Shown: positions 25,484 to 37,112, counted from the stretch's first letter. The stretch is 64,000 bases of DNA from Gammaproteobacteria bacterium (GCA_026398815.1 JAPLSA010000017.1:434001-498000), one strand, 5' to 3'. The notes: generated by a model not told the origin, from the sequence alone. Numbers and translations are program-made.

Positions 25484-25936
25484 TCAGCCCTTCGCTTCCT
25501 CGATCACGACGATGATCGACGACTCGACTTCCGAGTGCAGGCGCACGGCCACCGTGTAGGTGCCGGTCACGCGCAGCGCGCCTTCCGGCATCTCGATCTC
25601 GCTCTTTTCGAGCTCGAACTTGGTGCCGACGGTGGCGCGGGCGATTTCCGCCGGGCCGACCGAGCCGTACAGCTTGCCTTCATCGGCGGCCAGCGCCTTG
25701 ATGGTGACGTGCTTGCCGGCCAGCGCTTCGGCGCGCAGCTTCGCGGCGTTCAGCGTCTCGGCGTACTTCTTCATCAGTTCGGCCTTGCGGACTTCGAACA
25801 CTTCCTTGTTGCCGGCAGTCGCGGTCAGCGCCTTGCCCTTCGGCAGCAGGTAGTTGCGGCCGTAGCCGGACTTCACCTTGACGACATCGCCGAGGTCGCC
25901 GAGGTTGTTCACCTTTTCGAGCAGGATCAGTTCCAT
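25484..25936 (-). CDS. rplI: 50S ribosomal protein L9
   Basis: Binds 23S rRNA at the base of the L1 stalk. The 150-aa protein has the N-terminal RNA-binding signature MELILLEKVNNLGDLGDVV followed by GYGRNYLLPKGKA, then the long connecting helix and the C-terminal domain. Length is normal. It follows rpsR by 12 bp in the S6 operon; no priB lies between rpsF and rpsR. Confidence 0.98.
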   Translation of the reverse strand: MELILLEKVNNLGDLGDVVKVKSGYGRNYLLPKGKALTATAGNKEVFEVRKAELMKKYAETLNAAKLRAEALAGKHVTIKALAADEGKLYGSVGPAEIARATVGTKFELEKSEIEMPEGALRVTGTYTVAVRLHSEVESSIIVVIEEAKG

Positions 25937-25948
25937 GGGGTCTTCTCC

Positions 25949-26176
25949 TTATTCGTGGGCGTCGGTGTACGGCAGCAGCGCCAGATAGCGCGCGTTCTTG
26001 ATCGCCGAACCCAGCTGGCGCTGGTAGCGCGCCTTGGTGCCGGTGATGCGGCTCGGCACGATCTTGCCGTTCTCGGACACGTACTGCTTCAGCGTGGCCA
26101 GATCCTTGTAGTCGATCCGGACAGTGCCTTCAGCGGTGAACTTGCAGCTCTTCTTCTTGCGGAAAAAACGGGACAT
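25949..26176 (-). CDS. rpsR: 30S ribosomal protein S18
   Basis: 75-aa platform protein that pairs with S6 on the 30S subunit. The basic N-terminus [13 protein letters not shown] and the conserved [25 protein letters not shown] core are clear. It lies between rpsF and rplI with gaps of 3 and 12 bp. Confidence 0.98.
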   Translation of the reverse strand: MSRFFRKKKSCKFTAEGTVRIDYKDLATLKQYVSENGKIVPSRITGTKARYQRQLGSAIKNARYLALLPYTDAHE

Positions 26177-26179
26177 GGC

Positions 26180-26590
26180 TTACGCGCCCTCTTCGGTCGT
26201 GGTGGCGGCGGCATCGGCGGCAGCGGCCTCGCCTTCGGCATTGCGCTTGTATTCCGGCTTCTTGTCTTCTTCCGGCGCCTTGAACAGCGGCGACTGCTCG
26301 GTTTCCGCCTTGTCCATGCGGATCACCAGCTTGCGGATGACGGCGTCGTTGAAGCGGAACGCGCTTTCCAGCTCCTTCAGGACGGCATCGGAGCACTCGA
26401 TGTTCATCAGCACGTAGTGCGCCTTGTGCAGCTTGGCGACCGGGTAGGCCAGCTGGCGGCGGCCCCAGTCTTCCATGCGGTGCACGGCACCACCATCGGA
26501 CTCGACCATGCTCTTGTAACGCTCGATCATGGCCGGAACCTGATCGCTCTGGTCCGGATGGACCATGACCACGACTTCGTAATGACGCAT
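26180..26590 (-). CDS. rpsF: 30S ribosomal protein S6
   Basis: 136-aa ferredoxin-like protein that binds S18 on the 30S platform. It begins [19 protein letters not shown] and contains the [19 protein letters not shown] strand; the C-terminus is an acidic, Ala-rich tail. The ATG at 26590 follows a CAGGAG ribosome-binding site; the frame extends upstream only by chance. First gene of rpsF-rpsR-rplI(-dnaB-alr). Confidence 0.98.
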   Translation of the reverse strand: MRHYEVVVMVHPDQSDQVPAMIERYKSMVESDGGAVHRMEDWGRRQLAYPVAKLHKAHYVLMNIECSDAVLKELESAFRFNDAVIRKLVIRMDKAETEQSPLFKAPEEDKKPEYKRNAEGEAAAADAAATTTEEGA

Positions 26591-26620
26591 CGGAACTCCT
26601 GAAAACAGCCTTGTGGATGC

Positions 26621-26640
26621 GGTCCGGCGGTCGCCGGACC
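26621..26640 (-). promoter_or_regulatory. hairpin in the rpsF leader (candidate S6:S18 autoregulatory site)
   Basis: A 20-base palindrome with arms GGTCCGGC/GCCGGACC lies 30 bp upstream of the rpsF ATG, just before the ribosome-binding site. S6 operons are often autoregulated by the S6:S18 complex binding a leader hairpin with a CCG element. CCG is present here, but the match to the known motif cannot be verified by eye. Confidence 0.3.
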
Positions 26641-26780
26641 TGGCAGTCCCCCGCAAATCGACTCACGTGCAACAGGCGGTGGGACAAGGTTTTCCGGAAC
26701 GGCGGACCTGCGGCCAGCCCGGAAAGGTCGCGGAGTTTACGGGTTCGGCGGAAGCGGCGCAAACGCACCGCCCGGCGACG

Positions 26781-27737
26781 TCAGGGCGTGATCACGCAGC
26801 AGCGCGGGTTCGACAGCAGCTCGCGGGCCCGCGCCTCGCCGGCATCGACATCGACCGGACGCAGGCGCTTGCGCATGCCGGTCAGCAGCTGATCGAAACG
26901 TGGCGTCAGTCGCGCCACGGCATGGATCTGGTCCAGTGCACGGAAATGGGCGTAGGCCTCGATGTCGTTCTGCGGCAGCACTTCGCCGCCGGCGTACCAG
27001 CCGGCCATCGTCCACAACGCCGACACCGAGCCCGCTTCACGGGCCCGGCTCGTGTAGTCGATCGCCTCGGCCTGCAGCGCTTCCTGCCGGGCGCGCAGCG
27101 CCGGCGTGCATTCGGCGAGTGATTCGCAGTAGTCGTCGGGCGGCAGGCGCATCGGCAGGTTGATCTGCGCTTCGATCACCCCGGCATCGGCGGATTTCTT
27201 CAGCCAGTCGCGAAAGCCCTGGCGGGCGGCGGCGGGAATGCCGTCGCACTGCGCGAACTGGTGGCGCAGGGTGGCGATTTCCGCCTTCGGCGAATCGACT
27301 TCCCAGCGACCGCGACGGCGGGTCTGGTGGATCGCCTCGATCTCCGCTTCCAGCGCATCGGCGCTGGCCGGCACTTCGCGGCACTCGAACAGCAGGTTGC
27401 CGAGCCGGTACTGCGACAGCGCGTTGCCGCTCTCCGCTTCCGGCAGCAGCTTCGCGTAGGTGTCGGCGTAGCGGCCTGCCGGCAACGCGATGCGCGGCCG
27501 GCGCACCAGGCGGACCGCGACGCCGGATTCGACCACCGCGCTCTGCACCGTCTGGCGCGGCGCCATGCCGACGGCCGGCGGCATCACCGGCAGCGGCAGG
27601 GCCGGGACCGTCGGCGACGGCTCGGGCTCGACCAGCGGCGCGGGGCTGGCCGGTTCGTCCGGCGTCAGGGCCTGCCAGCCGATCACCAGCGCCAGCAGCG
27701 CGGCGATCAGCAGTGCCCACCGGAGCCCGGGTTTCAC
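26781..27737 (-). CDS. membrane-anchored Sel1-like hypothetical protein
   Basis: A 318-aa protein with an N-terminal hydrophobic anchor or signal (about 5-22), a Pro-rich linker (about 27-60) and a helical domain. That domain includes segments resembling Sel1/TPR repeats (EAESGNALSQYRLGNLLFEC, AGSVSALWTMAGWYAGGEVLPQ). It is probably periplasmic. It follows rlmB by six bases on the same strand. The function is unknown; Sel1-like repeats usually mediate protein binding. Confidence 0.7.
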   Translation of the reverse strand: MKPGLRWALLIAALLALVIGWQALTPDEPASPAPLVEPEPSPTVPALPLPVMPPAVGMAPRQTVQSAVVESGVAVRLVRRPRIALPAGRYADTYAKLLPEAESGNALSQYRLGNLLFECREVPASADALEAEIEAIHQTRRRGRWEVDSPKAEIATLRHQFAQCDGIPAAARQGFRDWLKKSADAGVIEAQINLPMRLPPDDYCESLAECTPALRARQEALQAEAIDYTSRAREAGSVSALWTMAGWYAGGEVLPQNDIEAYAHFRALDQIHAVARLTPRFDQLLTGMRKRLRPVDVDAGEARARELLSNPRCCVITP

Positions 27738-27743
27738 GTCAGC

Positions 27744-28505
27744 TCACTTCTTGCGCGCGACCTTGGCCGGCTTGTGGCTGCGCTGGCGATAGGCCTCGTA
27801 GAGGCACACCGCAGCGGCCACCGACACGTTCAGGCTTTCGATGCGCTCGCCCTTCATCGGAATGCGCACCACGCGGTCGCAGCATTCGCGGGTCAGGCGG
27901 CGCAGGCCCTCGGCTTCGCCGCCCATCACCAGCACCAGCGGGCCGGTGAGGTCGACATCGAACAGCGATTCCTCGCCCTCGCCCGCCAGGCCGACGACCC
28001 AGTAGCCGAGTTGCTTGAGCTGTTCCAGCTTGCGGACCAGGTTGGTCACCGCCACCACCGGCACCCGCTCGGCGGAGCCGGCGGCGGCCGAACGGGCGGC
28101 CGGCGTCAGGCCGACGGCGCGATCCTTCGGGATCACCACCGCATCGACGCCGACCGCGTCCGAAGTGCGCAGGCAGGCGCCGAGGTTGTGCGGGTCCTGG
28201 ACGCCGTCGAGCGCCAGGATCAGCCGCTCCGGCGTCGCCGGCAGGTCGATGATTTCCTCGCCGCCGAGGTCGGAAGCCTCGATCGCCGCCAGCACGCCCT
28301 GATGGCGCAGGCCCGGCGCCCGGATGTCGAGGATGTCGCGGGCCACCTTGCGCACCGTGATGTTGCGCTTGGCGGCGAGGTCGATCAGCTTCTCGGCGCG
28401 CGCGTCGCGGCGGGTTTCGGCGAGCAGGATCTCGCGCGGCTTGACGCCGCCGTCCTCGATCGCCGCGATGACGGCGTGGAAGCCGCCGATGTAGGTCTCT
28501 GCCAT
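27744..28505 (-). CDS. rlmB: 23S rRNA (guanosine-2'-O-)-methyltransferase RlmB
   Basis: SPOUT-class methyltransferase that modifies G2251 of 23S rRNA in E. coli. The 253-aa protein has the N-terminal substrate-binding domain (IGGFHAVIAAIEDGG) and the SPOUT motifs LDGVQDPHNLGACLRTSDA, VMGGEAEGL and IPMKGERIESLNVSVA. A basic tail (KPAKVARKK) ends the protein. The ATG at 28505 is chosen from the MAETYIGG start. In many relatives it directly follows rnr; here two genes separate them. Confidence 0.96.
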   Translation of the reverse strand: MAETYIGGFHAVIAAIEDGGVKPREILLAETRRDARAEKLIDLAAKRNITVRKVARDILDIRAPGLRHQGVLAAIEASDLGGEEIIDLPATPERLILALDGVQDPHNLGACLRTSDAVGVDAVVIPKDRAVGLTPAARSAAAGSAERVPVVAVTNLVRKLEQLKQLGYWVVGLAGEGEESLFDVDLTGPLVLVMGGEAEGLRRLTRECCDRVVRIPMKGERIESLNVSVAAAVCLYEAYRQRSHKPAKVARKK

Positions 28506-28537
28506 GAATGCGCTACCGGTTGAATGCGGCGCGCAGT

Positions 28538-31231
28538 TTACGACTGTCGGCCGTCGCGTGAGCCCGGCAGCGGCGCGAAATAGCCGGCCGCCAGCAGGAT
28601 CGCGCCGACCAGCAGGAACGCCGCGATGCGCGCCAGGGTGCCGGTGCCGGCGGTGTCGACGGCGAACAGCTTGATCGCCACCACGGCCATCAAGCCACCG
28701 CCGATCAGCCAGATGCCGCGCAGGCCCCGGCGCGCGGCGATCCACATGACGCCGCAGCCGATCAGGCTCCAGACCACCGAGACACTGGCCTGCAGCAGGG
28801 CGGAGTCGAGCAGCGCCGCCCCTTTCAGCGGCGTGCCGCAGCCGTAATGCAGGCCGCGCACCAGCGCGCTGTTCAGCCAGACGAACGCAGCGATCGCCGC
28901 CAGCGCGGCGGGCAGGTGTCGCGCGGCCGGCGGCCAGCCCGGCGCGTCACGCCATGGCTGCAGCGCGGGATCGCGGCGGCGCCATGCGTAGGCCAGCACG
29001 CCGGCCACCGCCAGCACCGTGACATCGAGCGGATTCAGCAGCGGCCAGGTCGGCAGCGGCGCGGCGTTGCCGTTGGCGTACAGCGCCGCGACCACGATCC
29101 AGCCCAGCAGCCACAGCACCAGCGGTGCCGCCAGCCAGCGCGCATACAGCGGCCGGTGGCCGGCCATCGGGCCGCTGTCCGGAAAGCGGGCGACGAAGGC
29201 CAGCGCGCTGGCCGGCGCGATGCCGGCGGCCAGCCAGGGCCAGTCGCCGCCCAGCTGGTCGCGCAGATGCCACGCCAGCTCCAGGCCACCGAGCCAGACC
29301 TTCAGCAGCGCCGGCAGCACATGCGAAGCGGACTGTGGCGACGGTGGCGAGATCGGCGGCGCGCCCGGAGCCACACCGCGCTCCCAGCGCCACAGCACTG
29401 CGTAATGGACGACGAGCAGCAGTAGCCAGCCGAGCGCCCCGCCCTGGTACGACGGCCGATGCTCGAGCGCGACCGCCAGCCCGCCCAGCGCGAACAGCAG
29501 GGCGGTGACTTCGCCCAGCTGCAGCAGCCAGAACCAGCCGAGCCGCAGCCCGGCCACCGCCAGCAGAGCGACGCTGATCGCGCCGAAGGCCAGATCGAAG
29601 CCGGTGGCCCAGGCCGGTGCCAGCTGATCGAGCTGCGCCGTGCCGGCGTAGAGCCACCAGGCGAGCGCCCAGACGGCTGCCACGCGCGGCAGCAGGGTCT
29701 CGCCGCGGGCGCGCCACAGCCACGTGCCGCTGGCGAAACCGGCGACCGCCAGCAGCGCCGCACCCGGCACGCCGAGGGCGAACAGCGCGCGGCCTGCCGT
29801 GGGCTGCGCAGCGCTGCCGTCGCCGATGGCAATCAGCTGCGCAGCGCCGGCCAGCAGCTGGATCAGCAGGCCGAAACCGAGCGTCCAGCGCCGCTGCTGG
29901 CGCAGGCCGAGCCAGACCGCGCCGGCCCCTTCCAGCGCCCAGGTGGCGGCGGTCGCCTGCTCGTCCCAGTACAGCGGCACGGCCAGGCTCAGCAGCACCA
30001 CGCCGATCGCCATGAAGGCCAGCGCGGTGGTCTGCCAGTGCGCGCGGCCGCTGCGCAGCAGTGCGGTCGCGACCAGCAGGTAGAAGACGCCGAAGCCGGC
30101 GGCGCTGATCGCCAGACCGTGCGGGTAGTCGATGACCAGACTGGCCTGCAGCGACAACACGATCGCCGGCAGGCCGAACAGCAGGCTGCCGGAGACCACG
30201 CTGCGCCGGTCGCCGCCGCGCGCCGACAGCACGGTCACGGCGATGTACATCGCGAAGAACAGCAGCAGGAAGCCTTCGGCGCTGGCAAACCATTCCAGCC
30301 GGTAGGCCGTGGCGCGCCACAGCGCGGTGATCACGAACGTGAAGGTGAAGCCGAGCAGGTTCAGCAGCCCCCAGCCGCGTGCGGCGGCGACTGCGAACAC
30401 GCCGAGGTTCAGCACCGTGTAGTAGCCGAACAGCAGCAGATGGCTGCCGTCGCCGCCAATCATCAGCGGCGCGGCAAAGCCGCCAGCGAAGCCGATGATC
30501 GCCAGCGGCAGCGCGTTCTGGCGCACCGCGAGCCCGGCCGAAGCCGTCGCCACCAGCACCAGCAGCGCGAAGGCCGGCGTCGGCGGCAGCACGGCATACA
30601 GGCGCAGCGCGGCCAGCACCGTCAGATACAGCAAGGCCAGGCCACCGCCCTGCAGGGTCAGCGCGTAGGCGCTGACCCTGTTGCGCAGCCGCCAGCCGGT
30701 GGCGACCATCGCCAGCGCCGCCGCCGACAGTCCGGCCAGCCGCAGCTCCGCCGGCAGCCAGCCTTCCTCGGCCGCGTAACGGATCAGGTAAACGGCGCCG
30801 ACGAAGGTGATCAGCACACCGAGCCGCGCCAGCGGATTGCCGCCGCGCGCCCAGTCGAGCAGCCGTTCGAGGCCGGCATCGAACAGCGACGGCGGGCGCA
30901 CCGTGGTGGTGGTCACGGCCGGCGCCGGATCGTCGGCGGGCGGCGTCGATGCCGACCGCTGCGATGGCAACGGATCGGGGTCGGGGTCGGATTCGGGTTC
31001 AAGATCAGGTGCGGGGGCGGCGCCAACCGCTGGTGCGGCATCGCTCCGCTGGGCAGCATCGAGCCGCGCGTTCAGCAGCTGGAGCTTCTGCTCGACCTGG
31101 CGCAGGCGCCCGAACAGATAGCCACAGACGGCACCGAGCCAGGCCGCTTCAAGCTGCTGCAGCGCTGCCGCTGCCAGCACCGCGAACAGCAAGGTCCAGG
31201 CGATCGGCCATCCGGGACGCGGCTGCGGCAT
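28538..31231 (-). CDS. DUF2339 polytopic membrane protein
   Basis: An 897-aa protein with a short N-terminal membrane anchor, a coiled region (about 25-50, GRLRQVEQKLQLLNARLD), an acidic Pro-rich linker and then about two dozen hydrophobic segments. The YLIRYAAEEGWLP and YALTLQGGGLALLYLTVLAA segments are characteristic of DUF2339. The function of the family is unknown. The start at 31231 (MPQPRPGWPIAW) lies 19 bp after the OmpA-like lipoprotein, so the genes are probably co-transcribed from rnr onward. Confidence 0.85.
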   Translation of the reverse strand: MPQPRPGWPIAWTLLFAVLAAAALQQLEAAWLGAVCGYLFGRLRQVEQKLQLLNARLDAAQRSDAAPAVGAAPAPDLEPESDPDPDPLPSQRSASTPPADDPAPAVTTTTVRPPSLFDAGLERLLDWARGGNPLARLGVLITFVGAVYLIRYAAEEGWLPAELRLAGLSAAALAMVATGWRLRNRVSAYALTLQGGGLALLYLTVLAALRLYAVLPPTPAFALLVLVATASAGLAVRQNALPLAIIGFAGGFAAPLMIGGDGSHLLLFGYYTVLNLGVFAVAAARGWGLLNLLGFTFTFVITALWRATAYRLEWFASAEGFLLLFFAMYIAVTVLSARGGDRRSVVSGSLLFGLPAIVLSLQASLVIDYPHGLAISAAGFGVFYLLVATALLRSGRAHWQTTALAFMAIGVVLLSLAVPLYWDEQATAATWALEGAGAVWLGLRQQRRWTLGFGLLIQLLAGAAQLIAIGDGSAAQPTAGRALFALGVPGAALLAVAGFASGTWLWRARGETLLPRVAAVWALAWWLYAGTAQLDQLAPAWATGFDLAFGAISVALLAVAGLRLGWFWLLQLGEVTALLFALGGLAVALEHRPSYQGGALGWLLLLVVHYAVLWRWERGVAPGAPPISPPSPQSASHVLPALLKVWLGGLELAWHLRDQLGGDWPWLAAGIAPASALAFVARFPDSGPMAGHRPLYARWLAAPLVLWLLGWIVVAALYANGNAAPLPTWPLLNPLDVTVLAVAGVLAYAWRRRDPALQPWRDAPGWPPAARHLPAALAAIAAFVWLNSALVRGLHYGCGTPLKGAALLDSALLQASVSVVWSLIGCGVMWIAARRGLRGIWLIGGGLMAVVAIKLFAVDTAGTGTLARIAAFLLVGAILLAAGYFAPLPGSRDGRQS

Positions 31232-31250
31232 CAGGCGGGCGCGCGGACGC

Positions 31251-31856
31251 TCAGCGGCGCGCCGCGACCGACTCCGGCGGCATCCAGGCGCGGGCCTCGC
31301 GACCCTGGATGATCGGCACGAACTGCACTTCCAGGCTCGCTGCGCCGCCGCTGCGGGTTTCCGCGCGCAGCCGGCCGCCACGCAGGCCCTGGCTGGCCAG
31401 ATAGGCCAGCACCGAGGCGCTGCGGCGTTCGGCGAGATCGGCCTCGTCGGCGGTCGCCGCGATGGCGATCACATGGACCACCCAGGCGCCGCCGAGACCG
31501 GTGGCTTCGACGGTGTCGGCCAGCGGCAGCAGCAGTTCCGGCTTCAGCTGGGCGCTGCCGAACTCGAAGGCGCGATCCGGCTCGAGGATCAGCCGCGACG
31601 GCTGACTGCCGCCGCTGCTGACCAGGCGATAGGCCGGCGACAGCGGCAGCGCCGCCAGCCGCGCCTTCAGCGCAGCGTCGAAGCCGGCGATCACGGCCGC
31701 CTGCTGTGCTTCCGGAATCGCGTCGGCGATCGCTAGCGGTCCGCCGGACAGCGCGCCAGGCGCCGCAGCCGGCGGCGCCGGATCGCTGGCGCAGCCGGCC
31801 AGCAACAGCAGGCCGGCTGCAACGGCCGCCGCCCACCGGGCACGGCGCGGGGTCAT
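31251..31856 (-). CDS. lipoprotein with degenerate OmpA-like C-terminal domain
   Basis: A 201-aa protein with a signal peptide and lipobox LLLLAGCAS near residue 21. The C-terminal half resembles OmpA/MotB domains (FEFGSAQLKPELLLPLADTV, then LAERRSASVLAYLASQGL). The usual Asp-containing peptidoglycan-binding motif is not clear. It is probably an outer-membrane or periplasmic lipoprotein. Its ATG overlaps the rnr stop as ATGA, and it is followed by the DUF2339 gene. Confidence 0.78.
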   Translation of the reverse strand: MTPRRARWAAAVAAGLLLLAGCASDPAPPAAAPGALSGGPLAIADAIPEAQQAAVIAGFDAALKARLAALPLSPAYRLVSSGGSQPSRLILEPDRAFEFGSAQLKPELLLPLADTVEATGLGGAWVVHVIAIAATADEADLAERRSASVLAYLASQGLRGGRLRAETRSGGAASLEVQFVPIIQGREARAWMPPESVAARR

Positions 31857-34327
31857 CGCCGTGCGCCGCGCCGGCTGCCCGGCTTGATCGAGGTCGGCTG
31901 GCGGCCGCCATCCCGACCACCATCGCGGCCGCCACGGCCGCCGTCGTCCTGCCGGGCGCCGCCCTTGTCGACGATCTCCAGGTCGATCTTGCGTTCGTCG
32001 AGGCTGACCCGCACCACCTTGACGCGGATCTTCTGGCCCAGCGCGTAGACCTGCTTCGAACGGCTGCCGACCAGACGCTGGTGCTTGGCCTCGAACTCGT
32101 AGAAATCGCCCTTCAGCTGCGAGACATGCAGCATGCCTTCGATGTAGAGGCCGGTCAGTTCCACGAACAGGCCGAACGGCGCGACGCTGGCGACGATGCC
32201 ATCGAAGTCCTCGCCGACCCGGTGGCGCATGAACTCGCACTTGAGCCAGGTGTTGACGTCGCGGGTGGCGTCGTCGGCGCGGCGCTCGGTCATCGAGCAG
32301 TGCGCACCCAGCGCTTCCATCTGCGGAAGCGTGTAGGTGAAGGTCGCCGGCTTGCGCTTGGCGATCGCATGCTTGATCGCCCGGTGCAGCAGCAGATCGG
32401 GATAGCGGCGGATCGGGCTGGTGAAATGCGCGTAGTGGGTCAGCGCCAGGCCGAAGTGACCGTCGTTGGCCGGCTGGTAGCGCGCCTGCATCAGCGACCG
32501 CAGCATCACCGTCTGGATCAGCGACGCGTCCTCGCGGCCCTTCACGCTGGCCAGCAGGCTGGCGTAGTCCATCGCCACCGGCGTTTCACCGCCGCCGAGC
32601 CGCAGCCCGCGGCCGGCCAGGAACTCGCGCAGGATCGTCACCTTGTCGCCGTCCGGCACCTGATGCACGCGGTACAGCGCCGGCATCTTGTGCTTGTCGA
32701 CCAGCAATGCGCCCTGCACGTTCGCGGCGATCATGCATTCCTCGATCAGGCGGTGGGCGACGTTGCGCTGCACCGGCACGATCTTCTCGATCTTGCGGCC
32801 CTCGCCGAACACGATCTTGGTTTCGGTCCCTTCGAAGTCGATCGCGCCGCGCTTCTCGCGCGCCGCGAACAGCGCTTCGAACACCGCCTTCAGCGTGTTC
32901 AGCGGCTTCAGCAGTTCCGGCTGGCGTTGCGCCTGCTCGCAGTCCGGGTTGTCCAGCATCGCGGCGACATCGTCGTAGATCAGTCGCGCCTTGGAGCGCA
33001 TCACCGCCTTGTAGAACTTCGACTTCGACACTTCGCCGTCCGGCGACACCCGCATCTCGCAGACCATGCACAGCCGGTCGACGTTCGGATTCAGCGAGCA
33101 CAGGCCGTTTGAAAGCGCCTCCGGCAACATCGGGATGACGTTGTTCGGGAAGTACACCGAAGTGCCGCGCTCGGTGGCTTCGGCGTCCAGCGCGCTGCCC
33201 GGTGTGACATAGGCCGAGACATCGGCGATCGCCACCCACAACTTCCAGCCGCCGCCGCGCCAGCCCTTGACGGCTTCGGCGTAGACGGCGTCGTCGAAGT
33301 CGCGGGCATCGGCGCCATCGATGGTCATCAGACCCAGTTCGCGCAGGTCCTCGCGGTCCTCGCCCCAATGCGCCGGCGTCACCACCGGGCCGAAGGCTTC
33401 AGCTTCGGCCTCGACCCCTTCCGGCCATTCGAATGGCAGCTTGTGGGCGCGGATCGCGGCAGCGATTTCCATGCCCGGCGCCATGTGATCGCCAAGGATC
33501 TCGACGATGCGGCCGACCGGCATGGTCCGCTCGCCCGGCGGCGCGGTCAGTTCGGCGACCACCATCTGGCCCGGCTTGGCGCCACCCAGCTCGCTGGCCG
33601 GGATGATGGTTTCCGGATTCTTCGGATTGCTCGGGATCACCGTGAAGATGCCGCCGCCGCCGATGCTCGACGCATGCAGGCGGCCGACCACCTGGGTGGT
33701 GCCGCGTTCGAGCACGTCGACCAGGGCACCTTCGCGGCGGCCTCTGGCATCGGTGCCGATCACGCGGACTCTCACCCGGTCGCCGTTCATCAAGGAATTC
33801 ATCTGGCGCGGCGACAGGAACACGTCGCCGGACTTGTCGCCGGCCGCCGCGTTGTCCGGCTGCACGAAACCGTAGCCGTCGCGATGGGCGATGACCTTGC
33901 CGTCGACGGTGATGCCCGAACGCGGCTTCGCCTCGATGGTCTGGCCGTCTTCGGTCAGCACCGCGCGGTAGGCGCCGCGACGATCGGCGGCGGTGAGCTG
34001 GCCTTCACGAGCCATCGCCACCAGCCGCTTGGTGAAGGCTTCCTGCTCGTTGAGCTTCTTCAGGCCGAAATGGGCGATCAGTTCGTCGAGCGTCATCGGC
34101 TCGGACGACTCGACCAGGGTCTTCAGGATGTGGTTGCGGCTCGGCAGCGGGCTGGCGTAGCGCGTCGACTCGGAAGCGAATTCGGCGTCGGCAGTCTTCC
34201 AGTCAGCCTTCTCGGGCGCCGCCTTGCGCCCCCAGTTGAAGCCACCGGACTTGGCCTTCTTCGGCGCAGCGATGGCTTTGTCTTCCGGCAGGTCGCGACG
34301 GCTTCCATTATTTTTTGATTTCTTCAT
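31853..34327 (-). CDS. rnr: ribonuclease R
   Basis: Processive 3'-5' exoribonuclease acting on structured RNA. The 824-aa protein has an N-terminal helix-turn-helix domain (SRNHILKTLVESSEPMTLDELIAHF), cold-shock domains, the RNB catalytic core with DGADARDFDDAVY and a C-terminal S1 domain (GEDFDGIVASVAPFGLFVEL), then a Gly/Arg/Asp-rich tail. The ATG at 34327 has a GGGGG ribosome-binding-like stretch upstream. It is divergent from tRNA-Leu, whose -35 box touches the rnr start codon. Confidence 0.96.
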   Translation of the reverse strand: MKKSKNNGSRRDLPEDKAIAAPKKAKSGGFNWGRKAAPEKADWKTADAEFASESTRYASPLPSRNHILKTLVESSEPMTLDELIAHFGLKKLNEQEAFTKRLVAMAREGQLTAADRRGAYRAVLTEDGQTIEAKPRSGITVDGKVIAHRDGYGFVQPDNAAAGDKSGDVFLSPRQMNSLMNGDRVRVRVIGTDARGRREGALVDVLERGTTQVVGRLHASSIGGGGIFTVIPSNPKNPETIIPASELGGAKPGQMVVAELTAPPGERTMPVGRIVEILGDHMAPGMEIAAAIRAHKLPFEWPEGVEAEAEAFGPVVTPAHWGEDREDLRELGLMTIDGADARDFDDAVYAEAVKGWRGGGWKLWVAIADVSAYVTPGSALDAEATERGTSVYFPNNVIPMLPEALSNGLCSLNPNVDRLCMVCEMRVSPDGEVSKSKFYKAVMRSKARLIYDDVAAMLDNPDCEQAQRQPELLKPLNTLKAVFEALFAAREKRGAIDFEGTETKIVFGEGRKIEKIVPVQRNVAHRLIEECMIAANVQGALLVDKHKMPALYRVHQVPDGDKVTILREFLAGRGLRLGGGETPVAMDYASLLASVKGREDASLIQTVMLRSLMQARYQPANDGHFGLALTHYAHFTSPIRRYPDLLLHRAIKHAIAKRKPATFTYTLPQMEALGAHCSMTERRADDATRDVNTWLKCEFMRHRVGEDFDGIVASVAPFGLFVELTGLYIEGMLHVSQLKGDFYEFEAKHQRLVGSRSKQVYALGQKIRVKVVRVSLDERKIDLEIVDKGGARQDDGGRGGRDGGRDGGRQPTSIKPGSRRGARR

Positions 34328-34355
34328 TGACAGACCCCCAAGGTCCGATTACATT
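34327..34355 (+). promoter_or_regulatory. sigma-70 promoter of tRNA-Leu
   Basis: Perfect -35 TTGACA (34327-34332), 17-bp spacer and -10 TACATT (34350-34355), followed by a GC-rich discriminator GCGCGCC, as in stringently controlled stable-RNA promoters. The predicted start is about five bases before the mature tRNA. The -35 element overlaps the divergent rnr start codon. Confidence 0.75.
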
Positions 34356-34366
34356 GCGCGCCCTGA

Positions 34367-34451
<85 letters not shown>

Positions 34452-34457
34452 GATGTA

Positions 34458-34480
34458 CCATCCTCGCGGTGGCCTTTTTC
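34458..34480 (+). terminator. intrinsic terminator of tRNA-Leu
   Basis: A 5-bp stem CCATC/GGTGG (one T-G pair) with loop CTCGC followed by CCTTTTTC, seven bases after the tRNA 3' end. Stem is short but the T-run is good. Confidence 0.55.
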
Positions 34481-34509
34481 TTTTGTCACTTCGTTGTTGC
34501 CTCGATGGT

Positions 34510-34580
34510 GGTCATGGGTCACTGGTCGCCGGAATCGCGCCCGCCGCCAGCGGCGCGCGCGATTCCAGTGACCGATGACC
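34510..34580. repeat. 71-bp inverted repeat between tRNA-Leu and purA
   Basis: The outer arms GGTCATGGGTCACTGG and CCAGTGACCGATGACC are complementary at 15 of 16 positions. The inner arms GAATCGCGC/GCGCGATTC are perfect, with a 6-base bulge on one side and a GC-rich loop. It lies where convergent tRNA and purA transcripts meet. No T-run follows on the purA strand, so it looks like a REP-type palindrome or bidirectional barrier. Confidence 0.55.
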
Positions 34581-34597
34581 GGGGTGTCGAAACCGCG

Positions 34598-36917
<2,320 letters not shown>

Positions 36918-36921
<4 letters not shown>

Positions 36922-37112
36922 GCGTTCCAGGCAATCATCTGCAGCGCCAGCAGGCCGGTCACCATCAGTCCGAGGCCGATGGTGCGCAGCACGCGCTCAT
37001 GGCTTTCGATCATCCGCTTCCAGGCTTCCTTCATGCCCTGGGGCATGAGAAACAGCAGCGCACCTTCCAGCACCAGCACCAGCGCCAGTGCACGCAATAC
37101 ATCCACCATCAT
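36918..37112 (-). CDS. DUF2065 small membrane protein
   Basis: A 64-aa protein with two hydrophobic helices (about 6-24 and 44-61) around a polar loop (KEAWKRMIESHERVLRT). It is the YjeT-type DUF2065 protein usually found between hflC and hisZ/purA. Function unknown. It overlaps hflC and hisZ by four bases on each side. Confidence 0.9.
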
